DNA of 64,000 bases from Breviolum minutum Mf 1.05b.01 (GCA_000507305.1 DF239022.1:558497-622496); one strand, 5' to 3'; positions 1 through 10,398 are shown, counted from the first letter of the stretch. Numbers and translations: made by a program. Notes: generated from the letters alone by a model not told the origin.

Positions 1-777
1 TCTGCTGATTTCTTTCACGGTTTTCACACTTCGCTTTTTGACATTGGCTATATAACCATCCTATTTTGACCTTGAGGATATGCTTCAACCGGCATTTCCT
101 CCTTTGACCATTTGAATTCTCTCAGTTCCTTCGCCCTCCAATTTCGGACCTCAAAATTCCGAGATTTTGAAAAAAAAACACAGAAAAAAACACTGCAGCT
201 CTTCGAAAAGCTGCTTGTTTTGTTTTTTTTTTCGCCAGCCAGGGCTATGAAACAACATGGAAATTCCCCAAGTTTCGGGTCGGTTTTTCCAAATTTTCTC
301 CCCCCCAAAAAATGACAGAAACCACCACCACCAACAGTAAGAACAATGTAAATCTTCACTCAAACTCCCAAGACAAAATGGATGGTTATGGTTTGTTTGG
401 GGAAAAACATCTCCCCCTAAAAGTCTTTTCCAATGTTGGTTTCCATTTTTAACTGGGATCAACTCCACACCCCAAAAAGTTCCAAAATTTCTCCCCAACA
501 AACCAGCCGCCTTAAGGAGCACATCTTGTAGTCCAGTTCGCAGCATGCCGAATGAAGACCTCTTCCAAGCTGAATGCGGTTGCAGAATTCCCAAAACGTA
601 AGGCTTTTCGTTTTGGGGGGTGATACATCACCACGGGTGAAACTGGTTTAATCTGTTTGTTTCTAATTGAGTGTTGTCATCTTGAAAAAACCTTACTCAC
701 AATGCAACAAAAAAAACGAGGGTTTCTGATGCGTTATTTTCTGTTTTTGTTTCCATTTCCGCGCCATTGTTTCTCAC
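1..777. other. No gene resolved; A/T-tract-rich non-coding
   Basis: Scattered runs of 6-9 identical bases and short open frames on both strands. No splice-bounded frame stood out. Confidence 0.4.
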
Positions 778-820
778 AATCCAGGTGGACAAGGAAGAGG
801 TTAAACGGTTAAACCTGAAA
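778..820 (-). CDS. Candidate exon (FRFNRLTSSLSTWI)
   Basis: The acceptor CGCTGCCCATCTTCCTTCCAG precedes FRFNRLTSSLSTWI and the donor ATT|GTGAGA. The frame remains open to 40 codons. A plus-strand frame over 785-835 is the competing reading. Confidence 0.35.
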
Positions 821-1225
821 CTGGAAGGAAGATGGGCAGCGATTTAACCTGAATCTACTCCCCTTCCAGCATACCAGTGGCATTCATAAAGGTTTAGGTT
901 GGGATCCCTCACTGAAAATGTAATAATCCTGGTGGTGAATGTTACTTTGAGGGGGGAGAGAGATCCAACAATCTTCTCAGTAGCAAGACTTTTTTTTGGC
1001 TAACAATACCTACCTAGGTAACGTGATTTTTTGTTTTTTCCCCAATATCATCAGAAAAATTATATAAGCGCAAGTCAGGTTTTTACAAGAATACCCCAAA
1101 TTTTCAGGAATTACACCAAAAAAATTGTACATCTTGTACTTTATTCTAAACGAAAGGTACTTTATAAGAATTCTGAATGAAACCACCACCCAGTAATCAA
1201 TCTTTATTGATCATAAGATCCTCAC

Positions 1226-1267
1226 TGATGTTATTTTCAGGTTGCCTCATCATCACATCTGCCCCGA
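1226..1267 (-). CDS. Candidate exon (GADVMMRQPENNI)
   Basis: A strong acceptor (GTTGACGGTTTTTTCAG) precedes GADVMMRQPENNI and a good ATCA|GTGAGG donor. An earlier GC donor (ATGAG|GCAACC) would keep phase with the next candidate. A plus-strand open frame overlaps the same bases. Confidence 0.38.
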
Positions 1268-2332
1268 CTGAAAAAACCGTCAACTGGGTTTCCGGTGACG
1301 GAGCAACCATCGAAGCTTCAGAAGTACTTTGATCTGAGAAAAGGACCTGGCTTCAAAATTGGAAAGAATGCAATGCAATGCGGCCTTCTAAAGATGTTTG
1401 CTTATATCGAAACCCTTGGGGGAACTCCCCACCCAATTGCTTCCTTTTTTTTTTGATGCGGGAATTTCTTCCATATTGGGGCAGCCCAAATCGCTCCTTC
1501 ACAAATGAATTCCTTAAGCTAAACAGCTGGGTTTCAACAGGTGGTTTTGTTGCTCAGATCCGCCCGGATGAAAGTCGTGGGTTGTGTTCAAACCATCCCA
1601 CAAAAGGCCGATAGGCACCCGATTTTCCAATGTTCGTGGTACAAAAAAAGGTGGGTTAACCAACGATCTTCCCATGAATAGAAGAGATTTGATGAACAGG
1701 AATATTCAGAAATCAATGTTTAAACCTGACAGTTTGATCATTTTGTCCTATATCAAATATTGCACTTATCCCCCAAAGTCTTAGCCGGTTAGCCATCAAG
1801 GCTCAATGAGTTCATCATCATCCAATTGGAAGGTTCCAGGTTTCAGGTTGGATGGCCGTTTGGGAGTTGTAGATTTGGGCAGTGACCAAAACCTTGGTAA
1901 TTTGCTGTATATACTGGGCGCTGAATAGAGATAAGGGGGTGCCTATATATATACACCATTCCTTAGGGTTCAAACAGCACCCGAACTGGAAGATGTTGGT
2001 ATATATATATATATACAAGGTTTAGAATAGGCCATTATAAGGATCCCTATGAACCAATCAGTACAATGGAAAGTCATAAGGGTTTTGAACGTTGCTGATT
2101 TGGGCAACAACCAACAAAAACTGGCTTGAGATAAACACCTGATTGGGCTGTGAAATTGTTGGGCTTATGTCAGCCGTGCAACAACCGACCATGAAATTCA
2201 AGAGTTGATATCAACAAACCCTAGCGCTCCAAATACCCGGTGAGAAGGTGTTTCGATACCCAAAACCCACTCCCAAACCAATTGCAGAAGGGATTGGAGC
2301 ATAAGGAAAAAACAATCCCAAAGAGAAGTCTG

Positions 2333-2371
2333 TAAATGTAGGTAAATATACGATACATGAATCCTATGGGA
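2333..2371. mobile_element. Family-A MITE, half element
   Basis: AAATGTAGGTAAATATACGA..CATGAATCCTATGGG only. Confidence 0.65.
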
Positions 2372-2784
2372 TAGTTGTCCTTGTTTGTCATCCCGCTGAA
2401 TGACTTGGCGTGGCATCTTTTTGATCATTACATTCACCCCACTAAATTGAAGAGGCAGGCACTATAGGCGTAGAATCGCAAAAAAAACATCCAGAAAACG
2501 GTTTATACTAGTTTTTTTTTCTAAAGACCGCCCTGGGGCAAAACTTAGGTCCCCTGCTAAAGGTTTAACTGTAGTGAGCTACACGATTTCAAAACCCAGC
2601 AAATTTCAGGGCCTACCAAAGACTTGCAAAAAAGTAGGGTGCAAATCTTCCCCCACAAATTTTGAGGAAACACTTGAATGAAAGCGAGGCCTAGTCCTTC
2701 GTTAACAAGATTGTTCGAAGTTGCAAAACACTGGCGGCCTATGGACTAACCAAAGCACCTCTGGTCTAAAATAATTTGCAATAT

Positions 2785-2886
2785 GATCCATGGGACGAAC
2801 GGTATATTTACCTACATGAAAACCGTACCAATCGACCAGTCATGGATCGGTAAATATACCGGCAACGTCCCATGGATCCGTCATGG
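2785..2886. mobile_element. Family-A MITE
   Basis: GATCCATGGG..TATATTTACCTACATG..GGTAAATATACC..CCCATGGATCC; the right half is rearranged. Confidence 0.75.
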
Positions 2887-2936
2887 AAATTTTAACCTGG
2901 ATTTTTTGTTTGATTCCGGGAGGCACAACGGAAAAC

Positions 2937-3000
2937 CCCACTCAGCAGCCCCGACTTGGTGGGCGTTTTCAGCGCCACGTCCGTCACCGGCGGTTCGCCC
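2937..3000 (-). CDS. Exon (GEPPVTDVALKTPTKSGLLS)
   Basis: The acceptor CATCTATTTCATGCCAG precedes a 64-nt frame GEPPVTDVALKTPTKSGLLS G with donor GGG|GTTTTC. GC-rich third positions contrast with the AT-rich flanks. Phase 2 in, 0 out. It overlaps the 3' edge of a degenerate family-A region. Confidence 0.55.
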
Positions 3001-3230
3001 CTGGCATGAAATAGATGGGTAAACAAACAGCAGTTCACCAACCTAAAGGAAGGCTTGTTTCAAGTCGGTTTCTTTACATTCATCATAATTTGGGTGTTAT
3101 TCCTGATTAAACTAATTGATACCCCAAATGCTTGGGTGATGAGGCTATGTTAGTTTCCTAAACGAATAGATTTCTGACGAAATAGCTCTGTGGGAAGCTG
3201 AAGACCATCTTGTAGGGATATGTTTATATA

Positions 3231-3310
3231 ACCCATAGATTTACCTACATTCAGCTGATCTTTATGATAAATGAAGGTAAACATACCGTACCATACATGG
3301 ATATTGTGGG
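3231..3310. mobile_element. Family-A MITE, degraded
   Basis: ACCCATAGATTTACCTACATTCAG..AAATGAAGGTAAACATACC..TACATGGAT. Confidence 0.7.
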
Positions 3311-3519
3311 TTAGGCATAGTGTGTTTGATGTTTTTCTTAACTTCCCCAAAGGTCAAACATAAGCTGTTGATTGATGGTGAAGAGACATTGACATCGTGG
3401 CATATGTTAGACCATTAACAACAACATTTGCATGATTAATTTTGATACATTGCAGCTGTCGGAGTTGGATTGAATCATCAACATCATTCAACAGCTATGA
3501 ACATGCTATGAACCCTTAC

Positions 3520-3532
3520 CAAATTTGCTGTC
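3520..3532 (-). CDS. 13-nt microexon (QQI)
   Basis: A perfect-looking acceptor (GTGTGATTTTTTTCAG) and donor (TTTG|GTAAGG) are separated by only 13 nt. Phase 1 in and 2 out fit the neighbours (ISKG-QQI-WGEPP). It is among the smallest exons one could propose, so it needs RNA support. Confidence 0.45.
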
Positions 3533-3569
3533 CTGAAAAAAATCACACTACGCGGTTCCCACCCCTTAC

Positions 3570-3616
3570 CCTTGCTGATTTCGGTGGATGATGGTGGCCA
3601 ACATGAAGATAATTCA
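3570..3616 (-). CDS. Exon (ELSSCWPPSSTEISK)
   Basis: The acceptor CTTGTACTTTCAG and the strong donor AAGG|GTAAGG bound ELSSCWPPSSTEISK, phase 2 in and 1 out. Confidence 0.52.
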
Positions 3617-3851
3617 CTGAAAGTACAAGCTTCAGCCCCCAGGTTTAACCATTTTATAAGGGGCCCATAGGTTCTAACTCCAATTATAAGGGTATATAAC
3701 CCCAGTTTCCCATATATTTCAGGCTATTTTGTAGGGATTATACAACTCCATTTAAAAGGTCAGTGACCATCAGATTTTTTTCAGATCTCAACTGCGGACT
3801 GGGAGACATGAAAGCTATGCACTTCCGACCCCCGAAAAAGAGATAACAATA

Positions 3852-3952
3852 CTAGTTGGTTTCAACCCCATCAAATATTATTAGTCAAATTGGATCATTT
3901 CCCCCCGGGATCCGGGGTGAAAATCAAAACATATCTAAAACCACCTCCTAGA
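3852..3952. mobile_element. Family-G MITE
   Basis: CTAGTTGGTTTCAACCCC..ATTAGTCAAATTGGATCATTTCC..GGGGTGAAAATC..AACCACCTCCTAG. Confidence 0.8.
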
Positions 3953-4056
3953 ATAACATTTGACTTTCTAGATGAGTTTCCTCCCCCCCACCCCAGCAAT
4001 TTCAAAGGGGTCCTAAGGTCCCAAGTCCAGAAAAATCAAATCTGCTGGCGCCCCAC

Positions 4057-4096
4057 CTCTGTCCCGGCGTTTTTGCAGCTCGACCTCCGTTGAGTA
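4057..4096 (-). CDS. Exon (LNGGRAAKTPGQ)
   Basis: A 40-nt exon, LNGGRAAKTPGQ, bounded by CGTGCCGTTAG and the donor CAGAG|GTGGGG. Phase 1 in and 2 out agree with exons 4682 and 3616. All three minus frames are open here, so the frame rests on phase. Confidence 0.42.
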
Positions 4097-4389
4097 CTAA
4101 CGGCACGTTTTTGGGAGTTCAAAAATGTGGTGAGATTTCACATGTCAGGAAATACCAAATTAAATTTGAGTTTTTGGGAGTGATTTAGTTTAGCGTTTTT
4201 AGAGTAAGAAATGAATTTAGCTTATAGTAAGGAATGACCCATTGACATCCATTGACTCATAAAAGTTGAAACATTCAAATCTCACAGATCCTAGGTGATA
4301 TGTACAACTCCGCATCATGGACCGGGATGGAAGCTTAAAGACTACTCAATCCTAGTAGGATTTAAGATCTGATCTATATATTGTATAAG

Positions 4390-4487
4390 CTAGTTGGTGG
4401 TTTCAACCGCTCTGAAAAACATTAGTAAAACCGGAAATTTTCCCCAAATAGGAGTGAAAATAAATAAAATTTGAAACCACCACCTAG
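4390..4487. mobile_element. Family-G MITE
   Basis: CTAGTTGGTGGTTTCAACC..ATTAGTAAAACC..CCCCAAATAGGAGTGAAAATA..TTGAAACCACCACCTAG. Confidence 0.88.
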
Positions 4488-4499
4488 ATTAAATGAGCC

Positions 4500-4618
4500 A
4501 GTACTGAAAAGACCCAGTGTTAAACACACTCTCTCTCTCTCTCTCACTNGTACTGAAAGAACCACGTGTTAACTACACTCTCTCTCTCTCTCTCACTCTC
4601 TCTCTCTCTCTCTCTTTC
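4500..4618 (+). repeat. Tandem unit with (CT)n tail, duplicated across an N
   Basis: The unit GTACTGAAA(A/G)GA.CCA.GTGTTAA..ACACT(CT)n occurs at 4501-4548 and again at 4550-4598, then (CT)n extends to 4618. The N at 4549 may hide further copies. Confidence 0.8.
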
Positions 4619-4681
4619 TCGGACATTCGTCTCAAAATCACACGCGTTCGGTTGATTTGTTCGACATCAACCTACACTTAC

Positions 4682-4758
4682 TCAGCTTCAATGGAATCTC
4701 CAAAAGTTTAAAGGTTGGCCGTTGACTGAGTGTACAAGCAGAAAATCTCCGGACAAAA
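4682..4758 (-). CDS. Exon (FVRRFSACTLSQRPTFKLLE)
   Basis: The acceptor is AATTTCCCCCCCCCAG and the donor CTGA|GTAAGTG, both strong. The 77-nt exon has one open frame, FVRRFSACTLSQRPTFKLLE IPLKL, phase 2 in and 1 out. Confidence 0.58.
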
Positions 4759-5903
4759 CTGGGGGGGGGAAATTGACATGCTCCTTTCATAGGCATATGT
4801 TTTTTCATGATATATAATATATGCCGTGGGAAAAGTAACTTCTATCCCATCCCATTGTACCAAATATAAGGATCTCCGACTCGTCAGGGTTTTACATATT
4901 CTCCATGCTGCAATACAACACAGTCACAAATTTAACAAGTCTCGATGTACTGCAAATGACTGGAAATTCTATTTTCATGTTCAACTATGGCAATGTTGGC
5001 TATCCGTTCGTTCAATTTCAGGGGTAATCCAAACCAAGACTTTCCGGGAGCAAAGCCGACATCGTGGTAAGACATGTGTGGGGTACTCCAAAAGAAAGTT
5101 GAGACCCCCACCATCGAAAAAATAGAGAAATTCCATGCCCATGGAACGTCAGCGATTTGCAGCATAACCAGGGCAACCAGGAAGTTGAAAATTCAGAAGC
5201 CGCCCTCTCGACCCAAATTATAACCCAAACGGAAAAATCAAAACCTTTGAACGTCGCTGATCCTGCCAGACTCACTGTGGCTTTGCTCCCCGACTAAGCG
5301 GCAAAACGTCCAAATCCTGCCTGAGTTTCATTTTTCAGGCAGGCTTACCTAATCAGGGTTGCAAGCGTCTAATAAGTCTAAGGTTTTCCTTCCATGTGCA
5401 GGTAAAACATGTTTCTTTATTCATTAGGGTGGTTGAACCAGCCATTTGATTGAAATATTTGGGGGATGCAACATAAAATGTAACATTCAAGGGGGATGTA
5501 CAGGGTTTCTATAATATAATTACAGACTAGAAATTCGAGATTGATACAGCAAAAATGATAGGCCTTTAAGATGTTTCTCGCTCCCTTCCGTTCATATTCC
5601 GTTCATGCACCCACTAAATGGTTTTTGAAGGCATATCCAATGTTTATGGTCTTAGTGGAACCCTTCCACATCAATTTGGACAACTCCAAATGACCATACA
5701 TTTGCATCAAGTTTGATCCCCCAAAAATGGGTGGAATTTAATGATCCCTGTAGTATCACTTTTGTTTTTTCATTTACACTTTAATTGGATGTATCACAAC
5801 CTTCAGGTGACATGGTCTTTACGAGTACTTGATCATTCAGGAATGGTGCATTTCCCGCTGTTAGTCTCCATCATTGGAGTGATAGCCGCCTTCTTGGTGA
5901 CAC

Positions 5904-5920
5904 CTTTTGGGGCGTCCAAA
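5904..5920 (-). CDS. 17-nt microexon (FGRPK)
   Basis: A strong acceptor (TTTTTTTGGGTTTTCGTTTTGCAACAG) is followed after 17 nt (FGRPK plus AG) by a GTGTCA donor. Phase 0 in and 2 out fit both neighbours (ILN-FGRPKS-FVRRFS). Reading on without splicing gives 28 open codons, an alternative. Confidence 0.45.
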
Positions 5921-6436
5921 CTGTTGCAAAACGAAAACCCAAAAAAATTAGGGCCTGTTAATATGTCATAGGCATAGGGGTATAGTTCTTTCACCTCCCA
6001 GAACGGAAAAAACAACCAACAAACCTCTAACGGTTGAAATCAGTTTTCTCGAAAGTGAAAATTTCACCCCAGGAAAACAACATCTCGATTCCTTCGTTTT
6101 AGTACATTTTTCCTATACTACCCTCCCTAAAACTGACAGCTTCACCCCAAGAAAAATAGGGCCGAGACTATCGGAAAGGCGAAAAAATCTTCCAACTTTC
6201 GCCATTTTACAGTGGCGTGACCTGCTGTTAGTTTGTAGAGGGTACTAGATCTGTAATATTCAACCGTTTCCAACCTCGGTTTTCTACTACCGGTGGTAAG
6301 TTGTTCGCAAGCGAAGTGAGTACAGTCAAATTTTTTGGGGATCATTTGGACACAAAATCAATCGACTCGAGGTGACTCTATAATGACTCCACAGCTAACT
6401 TTAAAAATCGGTCAAAAACCGGGTTGCAAAGTTTGA

Positions 6437-6534
6437 CTAGGTGGTGGTTGAACCACCCCAATGAAACAAATGCAAATTGCAAGTTGTTCACGTCCCTAGG
6501 GGCGAAAAAAGTTCCACCACCTAGTTGAGCATGG
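6437..6534. mobile_element. Family-G-like palindrome abutting an exon
   Basis: CTAGGTGGTGGTTGAACC..GTTCCACCACCTAG; internal sequence differs from other G copies. Confidence 0.7.
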
Positions 6535-6538
6535 ACAC

Positions 6539-6666
6539 ATTCAAGATCTTGAAATTCCCTTCGCTCTTTCTTTTTTTCTCTGGCTGATTCACCACACATG
6601 AGTCAGTTTTCTCAGGCTTTGTTCCTGCGATGTCATTCTCTTCAACTTTGGGTGAAGCTTCCTCAC
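6539..6666 (-). CDS. Exon, acidic/lysine-rich (SPKVEENDIAGTKPEKTDSC)
   Basis: A 42-codon frame reads EEASPKVEENDIAGTKPEKT ...NQPEKKRKSEGNFKILN. The acceptor CTATGCTAGTCTAAG is weak in pyrimidines; the donor AAT|GTGTCC sits 5 nt from the end of a family-G-like MITE (6437-6534). Confidence 0.5.
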
Positions 6667-6946
6667 CTTAGACTAGCATAGCTCTTCATCAATGGATTTT
6701 CAAGATTGAGCAGTACCAACCAAGCCATGGTAAACCGTGCAAATCACTACTGTTGTAGTGAATCCATAATTATAATGCTTTTTCTCATTATGAATCATGA
6801 ACCATGAACAGATTGATTGGTTCAGGAACCAGGATCATGAATTCACAACATTTTCCTACGTCAACTCTCCTGAAGTTTAACAGCTCGTCCCTGGAAAGGG
6901 GAAAGTCGTCCAAAACATGCCTTTTCAGCGGCTGTTGCTGTTACAC

Positions 6947-7038
6947 TTCCCGGGGTATATAGCCAGCGTTTCACTGGGTGATTTTTCCCAGGCTTGGCGA
7001 TGGTATCATTTTTTTCAGGCAGATGGGGAACTGGCCAA
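6947..7038 (-). CDS. Exon (WPVPHLPEKNDTIAKPGKNH)
   Basis: An excellent acceptor (GATGATTTGTTTTCTCGCAG) precedes WPVPHLPEKNDTIAKPGKNH PVKRWLYTPG and a GGAA|GTGTAA donor. Exit phase 1 gives ...YTPGS-EEASPK at the next exon. A family-E repeat begins about 40 nt downstream. Confidence 0.55.
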
Positions 7039-7268
7039 CTGCGAGAAAACAAATCATCCCAAAGATATTCCACAAAATGCTACAAGGTAGGGACCAGTTA
7101 TCTTGCATTGCTTGATGTGGTGATCATCAGTTTAGGCCCATCTACATGTTCTTCCCTAAATGGTTTCAGGATTTCTGTAACATTTTCAACACTAAGTTCA
7201 CTACTGGTGTCTTTTTTTTAGTTGCCTTCTGCGAATGAAAAATTATGTTCCTTGCAATGGGTGGCGTC

Positions 7269-7324
7269 CTCTTCTCCGCAGATTCTGTGGATCCCTCAAC
7301 CTTGCGATTTTCAGCGAAAATCAC
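7269..7324 (-). CDS. Exon (VIFAENRKVEGSTESAEK)
   Basis: A good acceptor (CTATGTGTGTTTTCAG) precedes VIFAENRKVEGSTESAEK. The frame is open for 52 codons in all, so the 3' end is uncertain; a GA donor after AAGAG (7269) gives the phase needed by exon 7038. Confidence 0.5.
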
Positions 7325-7479
7325 CTGAAAACACACATAGCTTCAGCTGTTCAAGTCCCGTAAATTTGAAACAAAACATGCAACAAAAACACAGATTGAA
7401 CATACAGGGGTCACGGAATATTACCAACCCAAACAATGCAAAAACTTTTCGGAGAAATCCTTCAAATTTACCGCAATAC

Positions 7480-7557
7480 ATTTGCTGCTTGTTTTCTTTC
7501 CCCGGAAAACACAAGGGTGCCATCTTTTTGGGACGATCCCGGACCGACATACACTGG
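7480..7557 (-). CDS. Exon (PVYVGPGSSQKDGTLVFSGE)
   Basis: The acceptor GGTACCTTGGCAG precedes a 26-codon frame PVYVGPGSSQKDGTLVFSGE RKQAAN with donor AAT|GTATTG. The intron from 7630 would be 72 nt. Confidence 0.45.
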
Positions 7558-7629
7558 CTGCCAAGGTACCAATCACCAGTGCATGTTTCCTTTCCCAGCT
7601 TTTCAGGAGATTTTTTTGGATTCGACCAC

Positions 7630-7686
7630 CAGATTTGCCCATGCATCTGATGGCAGCACTTTTTGACGACACACAAATCTGGTTCC
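7630..7686 (-). CDS. Exon (GTRFVCRQKVLPSDAWANL)
   Basis: A 57-nt, phase 0-0 frame GTRFVCRQKVLPSDAWANL between an acceptor ending TTGGAAG and the donor CTG|GTGGTC. It joins to 7557 in phase. Confidence 0.42.
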
Positions 7687-7789
7687 CTTCCAATGTAGGG
7701 CATGCCGAATCCAAAACTTGAACTCCAATACCTCAGAGCTGCTTTTTTGGGGGAGGTTTTGTGCTTCAAGTTCTTGGATTTAAAATAAA

Positions 7790-7899
7790 CATGTGGGTGT
7801 TTCCGAAAATAGTGGTACTCCCAAATCATCCATTCTAATAGGGTGTTCCATTATAAACCATCCATTTTGGGGTACCACTATTTTTGGAAACACCCATGT
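7790..7899. mobile_element. Family-F MITE
   Basis: GGGTGTTTCCGAAAATAGTG..CCATT..AATAGGGTGTTCCATTATAAACCATCC..CCACTATTTTTGGAAACACCC, about 105 bp palindrome. Its chance translation SKNSGTPKW is familiar from dinoflagellate gene predictions. Confidence 0.9.
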
Positions 7900-8407
7900 G
7901 GTTACCTGAAAAGGGACCATTTCCAAAAGGAAAGGTTTCTGAAACTTCCAAGCATGAACATTTTTTCCATGGGGATAATTCAGCTCCAAAGAGCTCAATT
8001 TTTTTTTCCTTAGCTACCTTCCGGGAACCCACCACCTAATTACCAATAGGAACTTCCCCCAAAAAAAAACCTTCATGGCTTTAAGAGTCAAAAGAAAACA
8101 ATTGCCCAAGTGTTTTTGTTCGGCCTCAAAGGCCTTGAAACCTTCACGTTTTTTTCCCTTTGGGGTTTTGGGGGTCCAAAGGGGTAACCTGAATGGGGGG
8201 TAAAGCAGTTAACCCCTCCATCTGAAAAAGTTCAACGTTGGCAACATGCCCATTGGAAGTTAGGATCAATCCCCAAGAATCCGGATTGATGGTCTCAATC
8301 CCATCCCCAGAATAGGATTGTAGGGGAAATCCCTTTCTTAGGGCATACCTGGATCCTTAGGGAATCATGATCGCTTTTTGTGGATTCCAAAAAAAAACAA
8401 ACACATG

Positions 8408-8535
8408 TCAAGCATGGTTGGGTGGTACTGTTGATGGTTCAGAAATCCGGTAAAAACACACCTGGGATGTATAAAACCTTGTAAATAACGAGATTTCAAC
8501 TACCAACCTCAACTGGTTAGCAGGATTTCTTCCAT
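8408..8535. mobile_element. Family-H repeat
   Basis: GGTTGGGTGGTACTGTTGATGGTTCAGAAATCC..TATAAAACC..GAGATTTCAACTACCAACCTCAACTGGTTAGCAGGATTTCT. Confidence 0.65.
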
Positions 8536-8561
8536 TGGTGAGGTTTCAATATGCCCCGCAC

Positions 8562-8704
8562 TTCTTGGGGCGGGGCCATTCGCTGTCCTGAGTGAGTTGG
8601 CCACCATAACCTTGAGTGCCTCTTACTCCAAAACACGGCGGGCAAACATTTGTACCACCGCTGCTTCACTTGGAAAAACCCACACTTCTCAACTACCGAA
8701 ACTG
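8562..8704 (-). CDS. Exon (VSVVEKCGFFQVKQRWYKCL)
   Basis: The acceptor AGTGGATTTTTTTCAG precedes a 47-codon frame VSVVEKCGFFQVKQRWYKCL ...HSGQRMAPPQE with donor GAA|GTGCGG, phase 0. The first 40 nt are nearly repeated at 10399-10441. A family-H MITE begins a few bases past the donor. Confidence 0.45.
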
Positions 8705-8707
8705 CTG
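8666..8707. repeat. Short duplicated segment, copy 1 (overlaps an exon)
   Basis: CACTTGGAAAAACCCACACTTCTCAACTACC..; matches 10399-10441 with few changes. Encodes EKCGFFQVK on the minus strand. Confidence 0.65.
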
Positions 8708-8759
8708 AAAAAAATCCACTGTGAAGTTGAGATGCTCTTTGAACTCCTGACAGTGTTGC

Positions 8760-8871
8760 CTTTCACCATGCTTTGGGAAGTGCCTTCAATGCAAATGCCC
8801 GTGTTTTGGCAGTCTTCCTTGGACCGGGATTTTCGGGGCGAGTGGGAGGGACCCGGGTTTGTTTGGAGCAG
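8760..8871 (-). CDS. Exon (GPSHSPRKSRSKEDCQNTGI)
   Basis: The acceptor TTTTTTGTTCTGAAAATCTTGCAG starts the phase-0 frame LLQTNPGPSHSPRKSRSKED, CQNTGICIEGTSQSMVK. The GC donor AAAG|GCAACA gives phase 1 for the next exon. The intron to 8704 would be only 55 nt. Confidence 0.48.
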
Positions 8872-9319
8872 CTGCAAGATTTTCAGAACAAAAAACCATC
8901 CTCCAATCCACTACTCTTCAAATGCAGTTGATCAGGTTGTTGAGAAAAAGAAGGCGGATATCCGGATACCCTCGAAAAAATCACTGACACTGGCAATTCT
9001 CCTATCTACTTGAGCTTTTAGGAGGGAGCAGTCATGTCAACCCGAAATGATTTTTTTGTGTGAAAAAGCTCCTGTCATGCTGGAAGTTCACTCCCAAAGT
9101 TTCGATCTTTGGGGGGCGGCATCCAGTGGTTTGTCCCGAAAAAACCTTCACCCGATTTCCACTACACCTTTCCCCCAATACTTTGGACGCTTTCCATCTG
9201 TTCCAACTGTTTTTTTTCAGGGGAACATGGGCCATTTCGAAGCATTTCCAAAAGTTGCTGCCTATATTCTAGCGGATTCGGAGGCCTGCTGCCTGCTGAG
9301 GTTTCAGCTGCTAAATCAC

Positions 9320-9394
9320 GTGCCGCCAGGTTTCTAAGACATTTTCTTCCAGCGTGGCCGCGGCACTCCCAGAGATCAAGATGCCATAACCATC
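9320..9394 (-). CDS. Exon, beta-helix coil (GYGILISGSAAATLEEN)
   Basis: The acceptor contains CATATCTCTCTCACCTCAGACCTCAG. The frame DGYGILISGSAAATLEENVL is a near-canonical FBXO11/NosD coil (G-x-G-I-x-I-x-x-x-A-x-x-T-L-E-x-N). The donor is CAC|GTGATT (9320) or AAT|GTCTTA (9341), both phase 0. Confidence 0.62.
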
Positions 9395-9499
9395 CTGAGG
9401 TCTGAGGTGAGAGAGATATGGTGATCCGCAATGTAAAGCAGGGTTCAAAAGCCTGGTTGATGGTTTTAAATGTAGATTTATGTGTGTATATATATATAT

Positions 9500-9585
9500 A
9501 CAGTATATACCTGGACCTAGCACCCAAATGATCCATATTTTGGAAGATTTGACCCACCCATAAAATGGTGCTGGTCAACCCCGGC
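9500..9585. mobile_element. Family-B MITE
   Basis: ATACCTGGACCTAGCACCCAAATGATCC.. and the family-typical CACCCATAAAATGGTGCTGG core; right TIR not seen. Confidence 0.55.
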
Positions 9586-10188
9586 AAAAAAGAGGCCATT
9601 TAATGTTCTAGGTATAATATGTATATATACAGGGGATTTTACTACCTAATTCTATGGGTTGTAAGAACCCCATTCACCAACTATAGCGTAATGGAAGGCC
9701 ACAGAGGGGATAACACCAGATGGGATGACGCCAAAATCCTCATCGGGATGAAAACGATCATATTTGGACATACATTTTCTACCAAAAAAAACATGTAAAA
9801 AAACCTGAACTGTTTGAATATGGCATTTTGGAGGGAAATTGAACTTACCAAAACCCACTATGGATAGGGTTTTCACAACTGGTCTGAGGTTGTGATAAAA
9901 TTTGCCCAGTCTGATAGACCTTAGGATGAATTTCCCAGGATTCCCAAAGTCACTTGGCTCATCTTCTCACTGTCCAACTGGGTTAGGTTGAATCATGGAA
10001 GTGAATACATGAGTGCCCAAAACAGAAGATGAGTGGCTTGTCTCCCAAAGGGCCCCCCTATTTCCACTTCTATGATTGTTGAAAACAAAAAATAACCCAT
10101 GGAATCTTCAATCACTCCAGAACATTTGTAAATAGCGTAAATTTCAACATCAGTTGTAACCTAAGCCAATCAGGATACATCAGGATAC

Positions 10189-10286
10189 ACCCATTGCCAT
10201 TGGATCAACAAAAATCGCTCCATCCACAAAATGCCCCAAAGCATCATTGCATTTCAAACGATTTCGTTTCACAGTTGCGCAGGCAC
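10189..10286 (-). CDS. Exon, beta-helix coil (VDGAIFVDPMAMG)
   Basis: The acceptor CAACCTTCAACTTCTTTCTTGCGGCCCTGAG precedes ACATVKRNRLKCNDALGHFV, DGAIFVDPMAMG. The A-T-V-x-R-N-x-L-x-x-N phrase matches FBXO11-type coils. Donor options GGT|GTATCC (phase 0) and G|GTGTAT (phase 1) overlap; phase 0 joins the next exon. Confidence 0.52.
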
Positions 10287-10398
10287 CTCAGGGCCGCAAG
10301 AAAGAAGTTGAAGGTTGAAGATTTTGTGCCGAAAATCATTGGATCTACTGTGCCGGTACAGTAACGTCTAGTCTACACTTCCAAGATTTCAGTAACTT

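Larger units (their letters stand above)
778..8871 (-). other. Exon series downstream of the beta-helix coils: C-terminal part or separate gene
   Basis: Gene-level entry for the minus-strand exons from 8871 to 2937, with two weaker ones at 1.2 and 0.8 kb. Fourteen exons can be chained in phase from 8871 to 2937. The encoded sequence is rich in K, E, S and P with no coil pattern, suggesting a disordered or low-complexity tail or a second protein. Introns hold MITEs of families A, E, F, G and H. Because donors were partly selected for phase, the chain is a working model, not a proven transcript. Confidence 0.42.

Noticed and set aside
1241-1456. Plus-strand open frame LPRLKKPSTGFPVTEQPSKL.. after a TTTTCAG acceptor, with 785-835 (VDKEEVKRLNLKLEGRW) as preceding exon
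   Set aside because: Both overlap minus-strand exons with acceptor and donor signals; kept only as the competing model.
5022-5066. Plus-strand exon between TTCAATTTCAG and GTAAGA (VIQTKTFREQSRHR)
   Set aside because: Signals are good, but an isolated plus-strand exon amid minus-strand exons is unlikely; no neighbour joins it.
5841-5896. Plus-strand MVHFPLLVSIIGVIAAFL, resembling a transmembrane segment of membrane-bound pyrophosphatase
   Set aside because: No other pyrophosphatase motif was found nearby, and the minus strand has a far better acceptor at the same place.
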